In this document: positions 16,267 to 24,564 of the stretch, one piece after another
How positions within the stretch are numbered: position 1 is the first letter of the stretch
Layout of the letters: every line of letters begins with the position of its first letter
Source: VBDM01 sp035651815
GTDB taxonomy: Bacteria > Pseudomonadota > Gammaproteobacteria > Burkholderiales > SG8-39
Assembly (NCBI GenBank): GCA_035651815.1
Contig: DASRFB010000077.1
Location: 1-64,000 of the forward strand
Length of the DNA: 64,000 nt
Direction of reading: 5' to 3'
Notes under the pieces: generated by a model
The model's database searches: none
What the model saw: only the letters and a program-made list of their open reading frames with translations
What the model was told of the DNA's origin: nothing
Position numbers and translations under genes: made by a program

Positions 16267-17243
16267 GGCGTGAACCCGATGTCGCGCACGAGCTTGCCGT
16301 ACTTCGCGTAGTCGCTGCGGATCAGCTGCGCGAAGTACTCCGGCGACTCGGCGACCACGATCAGCCCGGCGCCGGTCAGCTTGTCGCTCACGTCCGGGAG
16401 CCGCATCGCGCGGTTGATCTCCTCGTTGACCCTCAGCACGATCGCGCGCGGGGTCGCCGCGGGCGCGACGTAGCCGAACCAGCCGCCCGACTCGTAGCCC
16501 GGCACGGCCTCGGCCGCCGCCGGGGTGTCGGGCCAGAGCGGCACGCGCTTCCTGTTGGTGATCGCGAGCAGCCGCAGGCGTCCCGACTTGACGTGCGGCG
16601 TCAGGCCGGTGATGCCGTCGATGCCCACCTGCACCTGGCCGCCGATGACGTCGGTCGCGATGGCGGCCGAGCCCTTGTACGGCACGTGCGTGAACGTGAA
16701 CCTGCCGAGGATGCGCAAGTGCTCGAACGCGAGATGCGGGAAGCCGCCCTCGCCATTGGTGGCGACCGTCAGCCTCCCCGGGTTCGCCTTCGCGTAGGCG
16801 ATCATCCCGCCGATGTCCTTGAACGGCGCGTCCGGGTTCGCGACGATCGCGAGATAGTTGGTGGTCGAGACCGCGACCGGAGCGAAGTCCTTGAGCGGAT
16901 CGTAAGGAATGTTCCTGCTCGTGTGCGGCAGCACCACCATGTTGCCGCCCTGTCCGGCGCCGACGGTGTAGCCGTCGCCGGGCGCCTTGGCGACGAGATC
17001 GAGGCCCAGCATGCCGCTCGCGCCCGGCCGGTTCTCGACCAGGATCTGCTGTCCGAGGCGCTCGCTCATCTTGGGACCGATGAGCCGCGACATGATGTCC
17101 ATGGTGTTGCCGGGCGGGAACGGGACGATCAGCCGGATCGGCCGCGAGGGATAAGCGCCTTGGCCCGGAATTTGCGCGCCCGCGGTTCCGACGCACAGCG
17201 CCAACGCCGCAAGCAGAAACGTGCTCGGCACGAGCGCTCTCAT
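16260..17243 (-). CDS. Bug/TctC-family periplasmic solute receptor
   Basis: A 327-residue receptor with a signal peptide (~1-23, ending GTAGAQ). Family blocks are YPSRPIRLIVPFPPGNTMD (GNTMD in place of GGxxD), ENRPGASGMLG, HVPYKGSAAIATDVIGGQV and PAAAEAVPGYESGGW. It is convergent with another Bug receptor (nine-base gap) but differs from it at most positions, so this is not a recent tandem duplication. It stands alone on its strand and is divergent from the LivF-type gene. No TctA/TctB partner is present. Confidence 0.92.
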   Translation of the reverse strand: MRALVPSTFLLAALALCVGTAGAQIPGQGAYPSRPIRLIVPFPPGNTMDIMSRLIGPKMSERLGQQILVENRPGASGMLGLDLVAKAPGDGYTVGAGQGGNMVVLPHTSRNIPYDPLKDFAPVAVSTTNYLAIVANPDAPFKDIGGMIAYAKANPGRLTVATNGEGGFPHLAFEHLRILGRFTFTHVPYKGSAAIATDVIGGQVQVGIDGITGLTPHVKSGRLRLLAITNRKRVPLWPDTPAAAEAVPGYESGGWFGYVAPAATPRAIVLRVNEEINRAMRLPDVSDKLTGAGLIVVAESPEYFAQLIRSDYAKYGKLVRDIGFTPQ

Positions 17244-17323
17244 GACGCTCCTCGTGAACGGGTTCCTTCGGCATTGTACGTCGTAGCGGCGCGCCGCACG
17301 ATTTCGCGTTATCGTCGCGGTCG

Positions 17324-18049
17324 ATGAGCGTCGCAGCCGACCGTCCCCTGATCGAAGCCCGCGGCATCCACACCTACTACGGCTCGAGCCACGTCCTGCA
17401 CGGCCTGGATTTTTCCGTCAGCGCCGGCGAGGCGGTGGCGCTGATGGGCCGCAACGGCATGGGCAAGACGACGCTGCTGAAGACGCTGCTCGGCCTCGTG
17501 CGCCCCAGCGCCGGCGCGATCGAGATCAAGGGCCGCGACATGACGCGCGCGGCCCCGCACGCGATCGCCCGCGCGGGCATTGCCTACGTCCCCGAGGGGC
17601 GCGGCATATTCCCCAACCTCACCGTGTGGGAAAACCTGATGATGCCGGCGAGGCGCGGGGGCCAGGGCCGGCGCCACTGGACGCTCGATCGCGTGCTCGA
17701 GTCGTTCCCGCGGCTCGCCGAGCGGCTCGATCACGGCGGGGCGCAGCTCTCGGGCGGCGAGCAGCAGATGCTCGCGATCGGCCGCGCGCTGATGACCAAT
17801 CCGGACGTGCTGCTGCTCGACGAGGCCACCGAGGGCCTCGCCCCGCTGGTCGCTCGTGAGATCTGGGAAATCGTCCGCCGCCTGAAGGACGAGGGCATGG
17901 CTACGGTGATCGTCGACAAGAACGTCGCCGCCGTCTCCGCGGTCGCCGACCGCGCGCTCATCCTGGTCAAGGGGAACGCCGTGTTCTCGGGGAGCTCGGG
18001 CGAGCTGCGCGCGCGGCCCGAGCTGCATCGGCAGCACCTCGGGGTCTAG
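17324..18049 (+). CDS. livF: LivF-type ABC transporter ATPase (orphan)
   Basis: A 241-residue cytoplasmic ATPase of the branched-chain amino acid/amide ABC uptake family. Walker A is GRNGMGKTT (42-50), the Q-loop region is VPEGRGIFPNLTVWENL, the signature is LSGGEQQ and Walker B is VLLLDEATEGLAP; the switch region is TVIVDKNV, where typical LivF has VEQN. LivF normally works with LivG, two permeases and a binding protein encoded alongside. None of these is here: both neighbours are on the other strand. It may serve a transporter encoded elsewhere. The ATG at 17324 lacks a clear ribosome-binding site. Confidence 0.87.
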   Translation: MSVAADRPLIEARGIHTYYGSSHVLHGLDFSVSAGEAVALMGRNGMGKTTLLKTLLGLVRPSAGAIEIKGRDMTRAAPHAIARAGIAYVPEGRGIFPNLTVWENLMMPARRGGQGRRHWTLDRVLESFPRLAERLDHGGAQLSGGEQQMLAIGRALMTNPDVLLLDEATEGLAPLVAREIWEIVRRLKDEGMATVIVDKNVAAVSAVADRALILVKGNAVFSGSSGELRARPELHRQHLGV

Positions 18050-18056
18050 GGAAGGA

Positions 18057-19790
18057 CTACGCCGGTATCACGGGCAGCAGCAGCGAAGCCGGCCGGCCGG
18101 CGCCGAAGTGCAGCGTCACCTTGCCGCCGAAGACCTGCGGCGGCCGGTCGGTCTCGTCGTCGTGGGTGAACGGCCCGCATCCGCGCATCGGATTCTTCAT
18201 GTTCGAGAGCGTCGCCGGCGCGTCGTCGTGCTCGTAGTCGCGGCCGCGGATCGAGAGCGCGATGCGGTAGCCGGCGGGGACGACGATGCAGGTGGGCCAG
18301 ATCTCGACCTCGAGCTCGTACACCTTGCCCGCCTCGAGCGGCTGCTTCTGGTCGTGCGTGTGGAACGGACGGTACGGCAGCGAGCGCCGCGGATCGAGCT
18401 TGCGGTGCGAGCCGCGCAGCCAGCCCTGCGCCACCGGCGTCTTCGGATCGAGCGCGCCCTGGAACAGCACCTCCTTGCCCTTCGGGTCGAACACGCGCAG
18501 CACGGCGAACACGTCGGCGTCGGCGGTCGACGAGGAGAGCGACAGCTTCAGCGACGAAGGCCCGGTGATCTCCATCGGCTTCGCGAGCGGCGGCGTCGAG
18601 AAGGTGAGGCCGTCGCCCATCGCGTCGTAGGCGAGCGACGAGACCGCCTGGACATCGCCCGTGCCCAGCCGCATGCCCCTCGGGTCGAGATGGAAGCGCG
18701 TCCACTTCGTGCGCGCGAGCGGCCATTCGTTCTCCTCGCGCAGCGCGAACTTCTCGCCGGGATGGCGCACGTTGAGGAGCACGCGCGGCTGCCGGTCCCA
18801 GCCGTTCTTCTCCTCCTTCAGGAAATGGGCGAAGAAGCGCTTCTGCAGCTTCACGCCGTAGTCGGTGTAGAACGGCGCCCAGTGCGAGCCGCCGTGCACC
18901 TCGAGCCACTTCTGCTTCGTCCCGGCGAACACGAAGCCCTCGAAGTTGCCGCGCGAGTGCAGCCCCTGGCCGCCCCAGTTCGCCGCCGAGAGCAGCGGCA
19001 CGTTCACCCGCGACAGGTCGGGCGAGCGCTCCGCGTAATAGCGGTCCCACAGCTCGCGCGACAGGAACGCCTGCCACATGTCCTCGCGGTTCTTCGCGAG
19101 CTCGTCGGGCGGCAGCGTCTCGGGCCCGCAGACGAGCTCGCCGGTCACGCGGCTATGCGCGCCGCGCGTGCCCTGCCCGTGCTGCACCGTCTTCACCTGC
19201 ATGTCCTGCCAGTTCTTGCGGAAGCTGCAGATGATGCCGCCGTGGCGGGCGCTCTCGCGGTAGGCGTCGTTCCAGCCTTCCCAGACGCAGATGGCGGCGA
19301 GGTGCGGTGGGTTCGCCGCGGCGGCACGCCACTGGTTGCTGGCGTAATACGAGATGCCGTTCATGCCGACCTTGCCCGAGCACCAGGCTTGAGCCGCGGC
19401 CCACTCGATGCACAGGTAGATGTCGTGCGTCTCGCGCGCGTTGTTGTGGCACAGGAACCCCGGCGAGCGCCCGGCGCCGCGCGAGTCGACGCGGACGCAG
19501 GCGTAGCCGTCGGGCACCCACTTCTCGGGATCGACGACCTCCCAGTTCGCGTAGCGGTTGGAGGAGCCCGCGACCGCGTCGGGATAGTCGCGCGCCATGA
19601 TCTCCCACGCCGTCTTGTAGCCGTCCTGGAACGCCAAGCCCTTGCCGTACGGACCGTAGCTGAGGATCACCGGATAGCGCCCTTCCGCCTCGGGCCGGAA
19701 CACGTCGGCGCGCAGCACCAGGCCGTCGTCCATCGTGATCGGCACGTCCCATTCGACCCTCATGCCGTCGCGGACCTCGGACTGGCTCAC
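18057..19790 (-). CDS. CocE/NonD-family serine hydrolase
   Basis: A 577-residue hydrolase of the X-Pro dipeptidyl peptidase/cocaine esterase superfamily. The N-terminal alpha/beta hydrolase domain contains RVDSRGAGRSPG and the nucleophile region GKVGMNGISYYASNQW, in which the S of GISYYA is the probable nucleophile. Histidine in EVHGGSHW is a candidate catalytic residue. The C-terminal ~200 residues are the jelly-roll domain typical of the family (ITGPSSLKLSLSSSTADADVFAVL). It cleaves an ester or amide of unknown identity. Its ATG overlaps the stop of the upstream amidohydrolase gene by four bases (ATGA), so the two are translationally coupled. Confidence 0.9.
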   Translation of the reverse strand: MSQSEVRDGMRVEWDVPITMDDGLVLRADVFRPEAEGRYPVILSYGPYGKGLAFQDGYKTAWEIMARDYPDAVAGSSNRYANWEVVDPEKWVPDGYACVRVDSRGAGRSPGFLCHNNARETHDIYLCIEWAAAQAWCSGKVGMNGISYYASNQWRAAAANPPHLAAICVWEGWNDAYRESARHGGIICSFRKNWQDMQVKTVQHGQGTRGAHSRVTGELVCGPETLPPDELAKNREDMWQAFLSRELWDRYYAERSPDLSRVNVPLLSAANWGGQGLHSRGNFEGFVFAGTKQKWLEVHGGSHWAPFYTDYGVKLQKRFFAHFLKEEKNGWDRQPRVLLNVRHPGEKFALREENEWPLARTKWTRFHLDPRGMRLGTGDVQAVSSLAYDAMGDGLTFSTPPLAKPMEITGPSSLKLSLSSSTADADVFAVLRVFDPKGKEVLFQGALDPKTPVAQGWLRGSHRKLDPRRSLPYRPFHTHDQKQPLEAGKVYELEVEIWPTCIVVPAGYRIALSIRGRDYEHDDAPATLSNMKNPMRGCGPFTHDDETDRPPQVFGGKVTLHFGAGRPASLLLPVIPA

Positions 19791-20773
19791 GACGCGCTCC
19801 GGATCCCGAGCAAGCGCTCGGCGTTGCGGTGCGCGATCTTCTCGCGGTCGCCCTCGCTGATCGAGATCTTCCTCAGGAACTCGGCCGCCGTCGTGTTCGC
19901 CTCATAGGGCCAGTCCGCGGCGAACAGGATGTTGTCCGCGCCGAGCGCGAGCAGCGTGCACACGAACGCGGGCTCGTACCAATTGCCGCTGGTGGTGACG
20001 AGGAGATTGTCGCGCAGGTACTCGAGCGGGCGCTTCGCGAGGCCGCGGCGCGCGGCGGCGCGCCCGGCGTGATCGTCGAGGCGGTGCATCGCGAACGGCA
20101 GGCCTTCGCCGAGGTGCCCGAGGATGATCTTCAGGCGCGGGTACGCGTCGAACACGCCGGCGAACACGATGCGCAGGAAGTGGCAGCTGGTATCGATCGC
20201 GAAGCCCCAGGCGGCGCGCGCCAGCTCCTCATAGCCCTTGAAATAGGACTCGAGCGCCTTGGGATGCGCGAGCGTCGGATGCAGGTAGATCGGCACGCCG
20301 AGCGCCTCGGCGCGCTCGAACACCGGCCAGTACTTGCGCTCGTCCAGGAACTCGCCCTGCTGGTGGCCGTGGATCATCGCGCCGCGGAAGCCGAGCTTAC
20401 GCACGCAGCGCTCGAGCTCGTCGGCGGCGGCCGCGGGATCGGCGGTCGGCAGCGCGGCGAAGCCCTCGAAGCGGCCCGGATGCGCCCGCATCGCCTCGTG
20501 CAGGCGGTCGTTCGCGTCGCGCGCCATCGGCATCGCGACGTCCCTCGCGAAGCCCTGCGGACCGGGCGAGCCGAACGACAATACCTGCACGTCGATGCCT
20601 GCGGCATCCATGGCGGCGATCCGGCGCGCACCGAGCTCGCCCAGCTCGGCGGCGATGTCGTGCCCGAGCTGCTCGCTGCGGGAGGTCAGGTAGAAGTTGC
20701 GGAACTCGTTCGCCGGCACCTGCTGCCGGTACATCGCGGTGGTGTAGTGCTCCTCGATCGCTATGGTTCTCAT
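19787..20773 (-). CDS. Amidohydrolase-2 family (ACMSD/resorcylate decarboxylase-like)
   Basis: A 328-residue TIM-barrel metalloenzyme. It begins MRTIAIEEHY, with the first metal-binding His of this family at residue 9. IYLHPT, LGHLGEGLPFAMHRLDDHAG and the catalytic-aspartate segment NILFAADWPYE follow in the expected order. Relatives decarboxylate aromatic acids (gamma-resorcylate, aminocarboxymuconate semialdehyde) or hydrolyse lactones. I chose ATG 20773, which follows GAGAGGAG; ten extra codons upstream are possible but have no ribosome-binding site. Coupling to the CocE hydrolase suggests sequential steps, ester cleavage then processing of the released acid; that order is inference. Confidence 0.9.
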   Translation of the reverse strand: MRTIAIEEHYTTAMYRQQVPANEFRNFYLTSRSEQLGHDIAAELGELGARRIAAMDAAGIDVQVLSFGSPGPQGFARDVAMPMARDANDRLHEAMRAHPGRFEGFAALPTADPAAAADELERCVRKLGFRGAMIHGHQQGEFLDERKYWPVFERAEALGVPIYLHPTLAHPKALESYFKGYEELARAAWGFAIDTSCHFLRIVFAGVFDAYPRLKIILGHLGEGLPFAMHRLDDHAGRAAARRGLAKRPLEYLRDNLLVTTSGNWYEPAFVCTLLALGADNILFAADWPYEANTTAAEFLRKISISEGDREKIAHRNAERLLGIRSAS

Positions 20774-20848
20774 GACCGTCCGGACTCCTCTCGCGGACGG
20801 CAATGGTAACCCGCCGGGCGGCGGGGCGGCGCCGGAATCGGGCTCGGG

Positions 20849-21790
20849 TCAGCGCGCGCGGGCCAGCACGGCGCGGATCTCGCCGTCGGCATCGGCACGC
20901 GTCTCGACCTCCGCGAGCGCGGGGTTCTTCGCGAGCTGCCGCGCGGTCGCCGGGCCCTGGCCCGCGCCGACCTCGAGCGCGAGCCACGCGCCCGGCTTCA
21001 GGAAGCGCGGCGCCTCGCGCAGGAAGCGCGTGAGCACCGAGATGCCGAACGCTCCGCCGTCGAACGCGAGCCCCGGCTCGAAGCCGGAAATCTCGCGGTG
21101 CATCCCGGGCACCTTCGCCGACGAGATGTAGGGAGGATTGCACGACACGAGGTCGCACCGGCCGAGAAACTCCGGGTCCTGGAACGGCGCGAACAGGTCG
21201 CCTTCCCGGAACTCGACGCGCGACGCGAGCCCGCAATGGCGGGCGTTGAGCCGCGCAAGAGCGACCGCCTCGGCCGACAGGTCGGCGCCCCACACGCGCG
21301 CCCGCGGCGCGCGGCGCGCGCAGGCGAGCGCGAGATTACCGCAGCCCGTGCACAGGTCGATGACGCGGATCTCCTCGCGCTCGCGCGTGAGCTCGCCGAT
21401 CTTGTCGATGAGCGCGCGTCCGAGGATCTCGGTTTCCTTGCGCGGGATCAGCGCCGACGGCCCGGCGAGCAGCTCGAGGCCCATGAACGTCTGCCGCCCG
21501 GTCAGGTGCGCGAGCGGCTCGCCGTCGCGCTTGCGCGCGAGCAGCGCGCGCAGGCGCCCGAGCGCCCCGGCGTCGAGCTCGGGGAGCGCCACGCCCAGGC
21601 AACCCTCGGCGGACACCGGCGTGCCCGCGGCGGTGAGCCACAGAGCCCGCGCCACGGCCTCGGGGGTTTCCTCGGGCTTGTCGGGCAGCGGCGTCCAGAA
21701 GTCCTCGACGTCGGCGAGCACGGCCTGGAACGACGACGGCTCGCCGCCCGGGACGTCGGCGGGTCGGTTCTTGTTCAAGGTGAGGGACAT
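20849..21790 (-). CDS. PrmC/HemK-like N5-glutamine methyltransferase family protein
   Basis: A 313-residue class I methyltransferase. The SAM-binding loop is VIDLCTGCGNLALA (~143-156) and the substrate motif N218-P-P-Y221 is intact (SCNPPYISS), as in enzymes that methylate glutamine in release factors or ribosomal protein L3. The GREP-like segment LTGRQTFMGLELLAGPSALI and PRKETEIL of the PrmC/PrmB group are also present. The N-terminal ~85 residues are not the usual five-helix domain and look divergent. With no prfA or hemA-type neighbour here, the target may not be the release factor. The start at 21790 follows AGGAGACC. Confidence 0.8.
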   Translation of the reverse strand: MSLTLNKNRPADVPGGEPSSFQAVLADVEDFWTPLPDKPEETPEAVARALWLTAAGTPVSAEGCLGVALPELDAGALGRLRALLARKRDGEPLAHLTGRQTFMGLELLAGPSALIPRKETEILGRALIDKIGELTREREEIRVIDLCTGCGNLALACARRAPRARVWGADLSAEAVALARLNARHCGLASRVEFREGDLFAPFQDPEFLGRCDLVSCNPPYISSAKVPGMHREISGFEPGLAFDGGAFGISVLTRFLREAPRFLKPGAWLALEVGAGQGPATARQLAKNPALAEVETRADADGEIRAVLARAR

Positions 21791-21936
21791 TTTTCCGGTC
21801 TCCTTGCGCGACCGGTGGATTCTAGGAACGGGCCGCGAACCGCGATGGCGGCCGCACGCGGCCCGCGACAGACCGTTCGGCTCATGGAGCCGTCGCTCAT
21901 GCTAATCTGCGGTGGTTCTTCCGCATCGGGCCCTCC

Positions 21937-22800
21937 ATGAATTTCAGCGAACGACGCCGGCGCCTGCGCGCCCTGTTGTCAGGGATGCGCTGCGTCTACC
22001 CGGGTTCCGTGTACGACGCGCTCTCGGCACGCATCGCCGAGGACCTCGGGTTCGAGGCCGGCATGTTCGCCGGCTCGATCGCGTCGCTCGCGGTCCTCGG
22101 CGCGCCCGACCTGGTCGTGCTGACCCTGACCGAGTTCGCCGAGCAGGCGCGCCGGATCTGCCGCGCCGGCGCGCTGCCGCTCATCGTCGACGCCGACCAC
22201 GGCTATGGCAACGCGCTCAACGTGCGCCGCACCGTGGAGGAGCTCGAGAACGCGGGCGTCGCCGCGCTCACGATCGAGGACACGCTGCTGCCCGCGCCCT
22301 TCGGCGGCGGCAAGGACCAGCTCATCTCGATCCCGGAAGCGACCGGCAAGATGCGCGCCGCGCTGTCGGCGCGCGGCGACCCGGGCCTCGTCGTCGTCGG
22401 CCGCACGAGCGCGCTGCCGTTCGCGGGCGTCGAGGAGGCCGTCGCGCGCGCGAAGGCATACGAGGCCGAGGGAGTCGACGCGCTGTTCTTCGTGGGCATG
22501 AAGTCCCGGGCGCAGCTCGACGCGATCGCGCCGCACGTCGGCGTGCCGATCTTCCTCGGCAACGTCGGGCCCGAGCTGATGGATCGCGATTACCTGGGAA
22601 GCCGCGGCGTGCGCGTGTGCCTGCAGGGACACCAGCCGTTCATGGCCGCGGTGCGCGCGGTGCACGAGACGCTGAAGGCGCTGCGCGAAGGGACGCCGCC
22701 CGCGCAGCTCACCGGCGTCGCGGCCGCCGAGGTCATGAAGCGCGCGACGCGGGAGGACGACTACCGTCGCTGGATGCGCGAATTCCTGGGAAGCCCGTAG
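21937..22800 (+). CDS. Isocitrate lyase/PEP mutase superfamily; oxaloacetate decarboxylase-like
   Basis: A 287-residue TIM-barrel enzyme. Metal and phosphate-site residues are seen in DADHGYGNA (D85, D87) and TIEDTLLPA. The segments ARIAEDLGFEAGMFAGSIASL and GNALNVRRTVEELENAGV strongly recall the Pseudomonas oxaloacetate decarboxylase of this superfamily, which converts oxaloacetate to pyruvate and CO2. The lyase loop with the KKCGH-type cysteine motif of true isocitrate lyase is absent. It stands alone; the next gene on the opposite strand ends six bases after its stop. Confidence 0.82.
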   Translation: MNFSERRRRLRALLSGMRCVYPGSVYDALSARIAEDLGFEAGMFAGSIASLAVLGAPDLVVLTLTEFAEQARRICRAGALPLIVDADHGYGNALNVRRTVEELENAGVAALTIEDTLLPAPFGGGKDQLISIPEATGKMRAALSARGDPGLVVVGRTSALPFAGVEEAVARAKAYEAEGVDALFFVGMKSRAQLDAIAPHVGVPIFLGNVGPELMDRDYLGSRGVRVCLQGHQPFMAAVRAVHETLKALREGTPPAQLTGVAAAEVMKRATREDDYRRWMREFLGSP

Positions 22801-22806
22801 CGAAAG

Positions 22807-23136
22807 CTACTGCAGCGTGCGGGCGAAGGTCCTTCCCGGCAGCACTTCGAGCGCTTCCGGACGCTCGCTCACGATATCGGAGACGATGCCGCCGAGGGCC
22901 TCGCCGATCTCGTTCTGGTATTCCTGGCTGATGGGCTTGGCGAAATCGACGTCGGTGATGAAGATCTGCGCGTCGGTGTCACTGATGTCCATGCCCGGCG
23001 GCAGATCGGCGCGTCCGCCCAGCGAGAAGCACAGCAGCTCCGGGTACGTGCGGAACAGCACGTGCACCAGCACCGCGAAGCCCTCCTCGACCCGGCGGAG
23101 CTGAGGGCTCAGCTGTTCGATTTGGAGCGTTTTCAT
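22807..23136 (-). CDS. Small protein of unknown function, GRTFSR family (paralogue 2)
   Basis: A 109-residue protein, the same length as paralogue 1 at 5006-5335. The ATG at 23136 follows AAAGGAG. Shared blocks are LRRVEEG near the N-terminus, FRTYPELLCFSL (paralogue 1: FEAFPDLAGFSV), QIFITDVDF (QLFIGDIGF) and the C-terminus RPEALEVLPGRTFARTLQ. No signal peptide, membrane segment or known catalytic motif is visible. It is monocistronic and has its own upstream region with a sigma-54-like sequence. It does not share the upstream element of paralogues 1 and 3. Function unknown. Confidence 0.75.
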   Translation of the reverse strand: MKTLQIEQLSPQLRRVEEGFAVLVHVLFRTYPELLCFSLGGRADLPPGMDISDTDAQIFITDVDFAKPISQEYQNEIGEALGGIVSDIVSERPEALEVLPGRTFARTLQ

Positions 23137-23508
23137 CGTCGTCTCCTTTCGAGCGTCCCGACCGCGGAGGCGTGACGTATTCCACGCGCCTCCCGATTCC
23201 GATCCTTGCGCTTGCCTAACGAGCAAGCTCCGTTCCACGAATACACCGGAATTTGACGGCGATGGCCCGGACGGCGGTGGGCTGCCGCGGGACGCGGCCC
23301 ATTGCGTGCGGCTAAGGGGCTGTTTCGGAACGCGAAGAATATGACGAATCGATGCGCAAAAAGGCCCGCCGGCCGGTCATTGGTCCCGGTGTGAGGGTGT
23401 CGGAAAGAGCCCGCTCACTGGCGAATGGACAACTTTGCCGACGGTCTCTGCAAGACTGCGCCTCTGTCGTTGCGCACCGACAGCGCGCCCGGCGATTCGG
23501 CTACGGAG
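23137..23508. other. Gene-free stretch between paralogue 2 and a cupin gene
   Basis: About 370 bases without a convincing coding region. It contains the ribosome-binding site of paralogue 2 and the sigma-54-like element at 23223-23237. The half next to the cupin stop codon shows no hairpin with a T-run, RNA gene or repeat that I can identify. Confidence 0.5.
23223..23237 (-). promoter_or_regulatory. Sigma-54-like promoter upstream of paralogue 2
   Basis: On the minus strand TGGAACGGAGCTTGC matches the -24/-12 consensus TGGCACG-N4-TTGC at every fixed position but one, with the invariant GG and GC ten bases apart. It lies about 87 bases upstream of the start codon of the 109-residue protein. 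An enhancer site was not identified. Confidence 0.4.
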
Positions 23509-23979
23509 CTAGCCCTCCGGCGCGGGATGAATGTCGTCGACCCAGCGTACCTGCTCGGGTTGCTCCACCACCGGGATGTCGAGGTTCACGACCACCGGCT
23601 CCTGGCCGCTGCGCACGAGCACGCACGAGAGCGGCTGCTCGTCGCTCGCGTTGATCTCCTGGTGCGGCACGTACGGCGGCACATAGATGAAATCGCCGGG
23701 ACCCGCCTCGGCGACGAACTCGAGGCGGTCGCCCCAGCGCATGCGCGCGCGTCCGCTCACGACGTAGATGACGCTCTCGACCGGTCCGTGATGATGCGCG
23801 CCGGTCTTCGCTTTCGGGTGGATCACGACGGTGCCGGCCCAGAGCTTCTCGGCGCCCGCGCGTGCGTGCGTGATCGCCGCGGCGCGGTTCATGCCCGGGG
23901 TCTGCGGCGTGTTCACGTCGAGCTCGCCCGAGCGCACGACGCGCACGCCGTGGTGCTTCCATTTCGATTCATCGTTCAT
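23509..23979 (-). CDS. Cupin-domain protein
   Basis: A 156-residue single-domain cupin. Motif 1 is GAHHHGPVESVIYVVSGRARMRWG with the metal-ligand histidines and glutamate, and motif 2 is GPGDFIYVPPYVPHQEINAS. The beta-barrel is preceded by ~35 residues including NTPQTPGMNRAAAI. Such proteins include dioxygenases, isomerases and sensory cupins; nothing points to one of these. It is convergent with nothing and divergent from the membrane protein/ATPase pair, from which a non-coding 156 bases separate it. Confidence 0.85.
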   Translation of the reverse strand: MNDESKWKHHGVRVVRSGELDVNTPQTPGMNRAAAITHARAGAEKLWAGTVVIHPKAKTGAHHHGPVESVIYVVSGRARMRWGDRLEFVAEAGPGDFIYVPPYVPHQEINASDEQPLSCVLVRSGQEPVVVNLDIPVVEQPEQVRWVDDIHPAPEG

Positions 23980-24135
23980 TAGCGCGTCAGTATATTCCCG
24001 GGCCGACGTTCACATGGCCGCCGGCAGGGCATTTTATCGCGCGGGACGGTGCGCCCGCGCGGCGGCGCTATACTTGGCCCAGAGGGCGCCGCAGCGCCAT
24101 AGCGTTTGCATCGCCGTCATCATAAGGGCAGACGA

Positions 24136-24564
24136 ATGTCTCCACCGGCTGAATCCGAAGGATCGAGATCCGCGGTAGCCGCGATCGGTCGACAAGGCCA
24201 GGAGGCGCAAAAGGGCCTTCGCGAGATCATCGGAATCTGGAAGAAATTCCGCGAGGATCGCGAGCCTTCGATCCGGATACTGACGCTGATGGCCACCGTC
24301 GTGGGCTTCTTCGCCCTGCTGGTGCTGATCGTCCTCGTCATCGAATGTCTGGCCAAGGTTCCGTTCGGCCAGCCCGTGCAGGTCGAAGGCTATAAATGGT
24401 GCTTGATGGGGAGCCTCGGCCTGTTCTTCGCGAATTCGCTGCCAGTCGTGATCAAGCTCACCGCACGTGCGCCCGCCCTCGAATTGGCGGAAGGATTCGA
24501 GAACATCTATCGCCAGAAACACGGCTCGAGCTCTCCCTCGAAGAATGCCGAACAGCAACAATAA
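24136..24564 (+). CDS. Small two-helix membrane protein of unknown function
   Basis: A 142-residue protein. About 55 charged N-terminal residues (predicted helical; GRQGQEAQKGLREIIGIWKK) precede two membrane helices, LMATVVGFFALLVLIVLVIE (~60-82) and YKWCLMGSLGLFFANSLPVV (~95-116). The C-terminal tail is serine- and glutamine-rich. I do not recognise the family. I chose ATG 24136, preceded by AAGGGCAG. Its end overlaps the start of the MinD-like ATPase gene by 20 bases, so the two are almost certainly made together. Base composition is visibly more AT-rich than the flanking genes. Confidence 0.65.
   Translation: MSPPAESEGSRSAVAAIGRQGQEAQKGLREIIGIWKKFREDREPSIRILTLMATVVGFFALLVLIVLVIECLAKVPFGQPVQVEGYKWCLMGSLGLFFANSLPVVIKLTARAPALELAEGFENIYRQKHGSSSPSKNAEQQQ

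Noticed and set aside
15282..17243. The two convergent Bug genes as a recent inverted duplication
   Set aside because: The proteins differ at most positions and in the ligand loop (GSSND versus GNTMD); the inverted repeat between them is limited to the 23 bases around the stop codons.
24069..24074. TATACT box upstream of the membrane protein/ATPase pair
   Set aside because: The expected -35 position reads as GC-rich sequence without similarity to the consensus; not listed as a feature.
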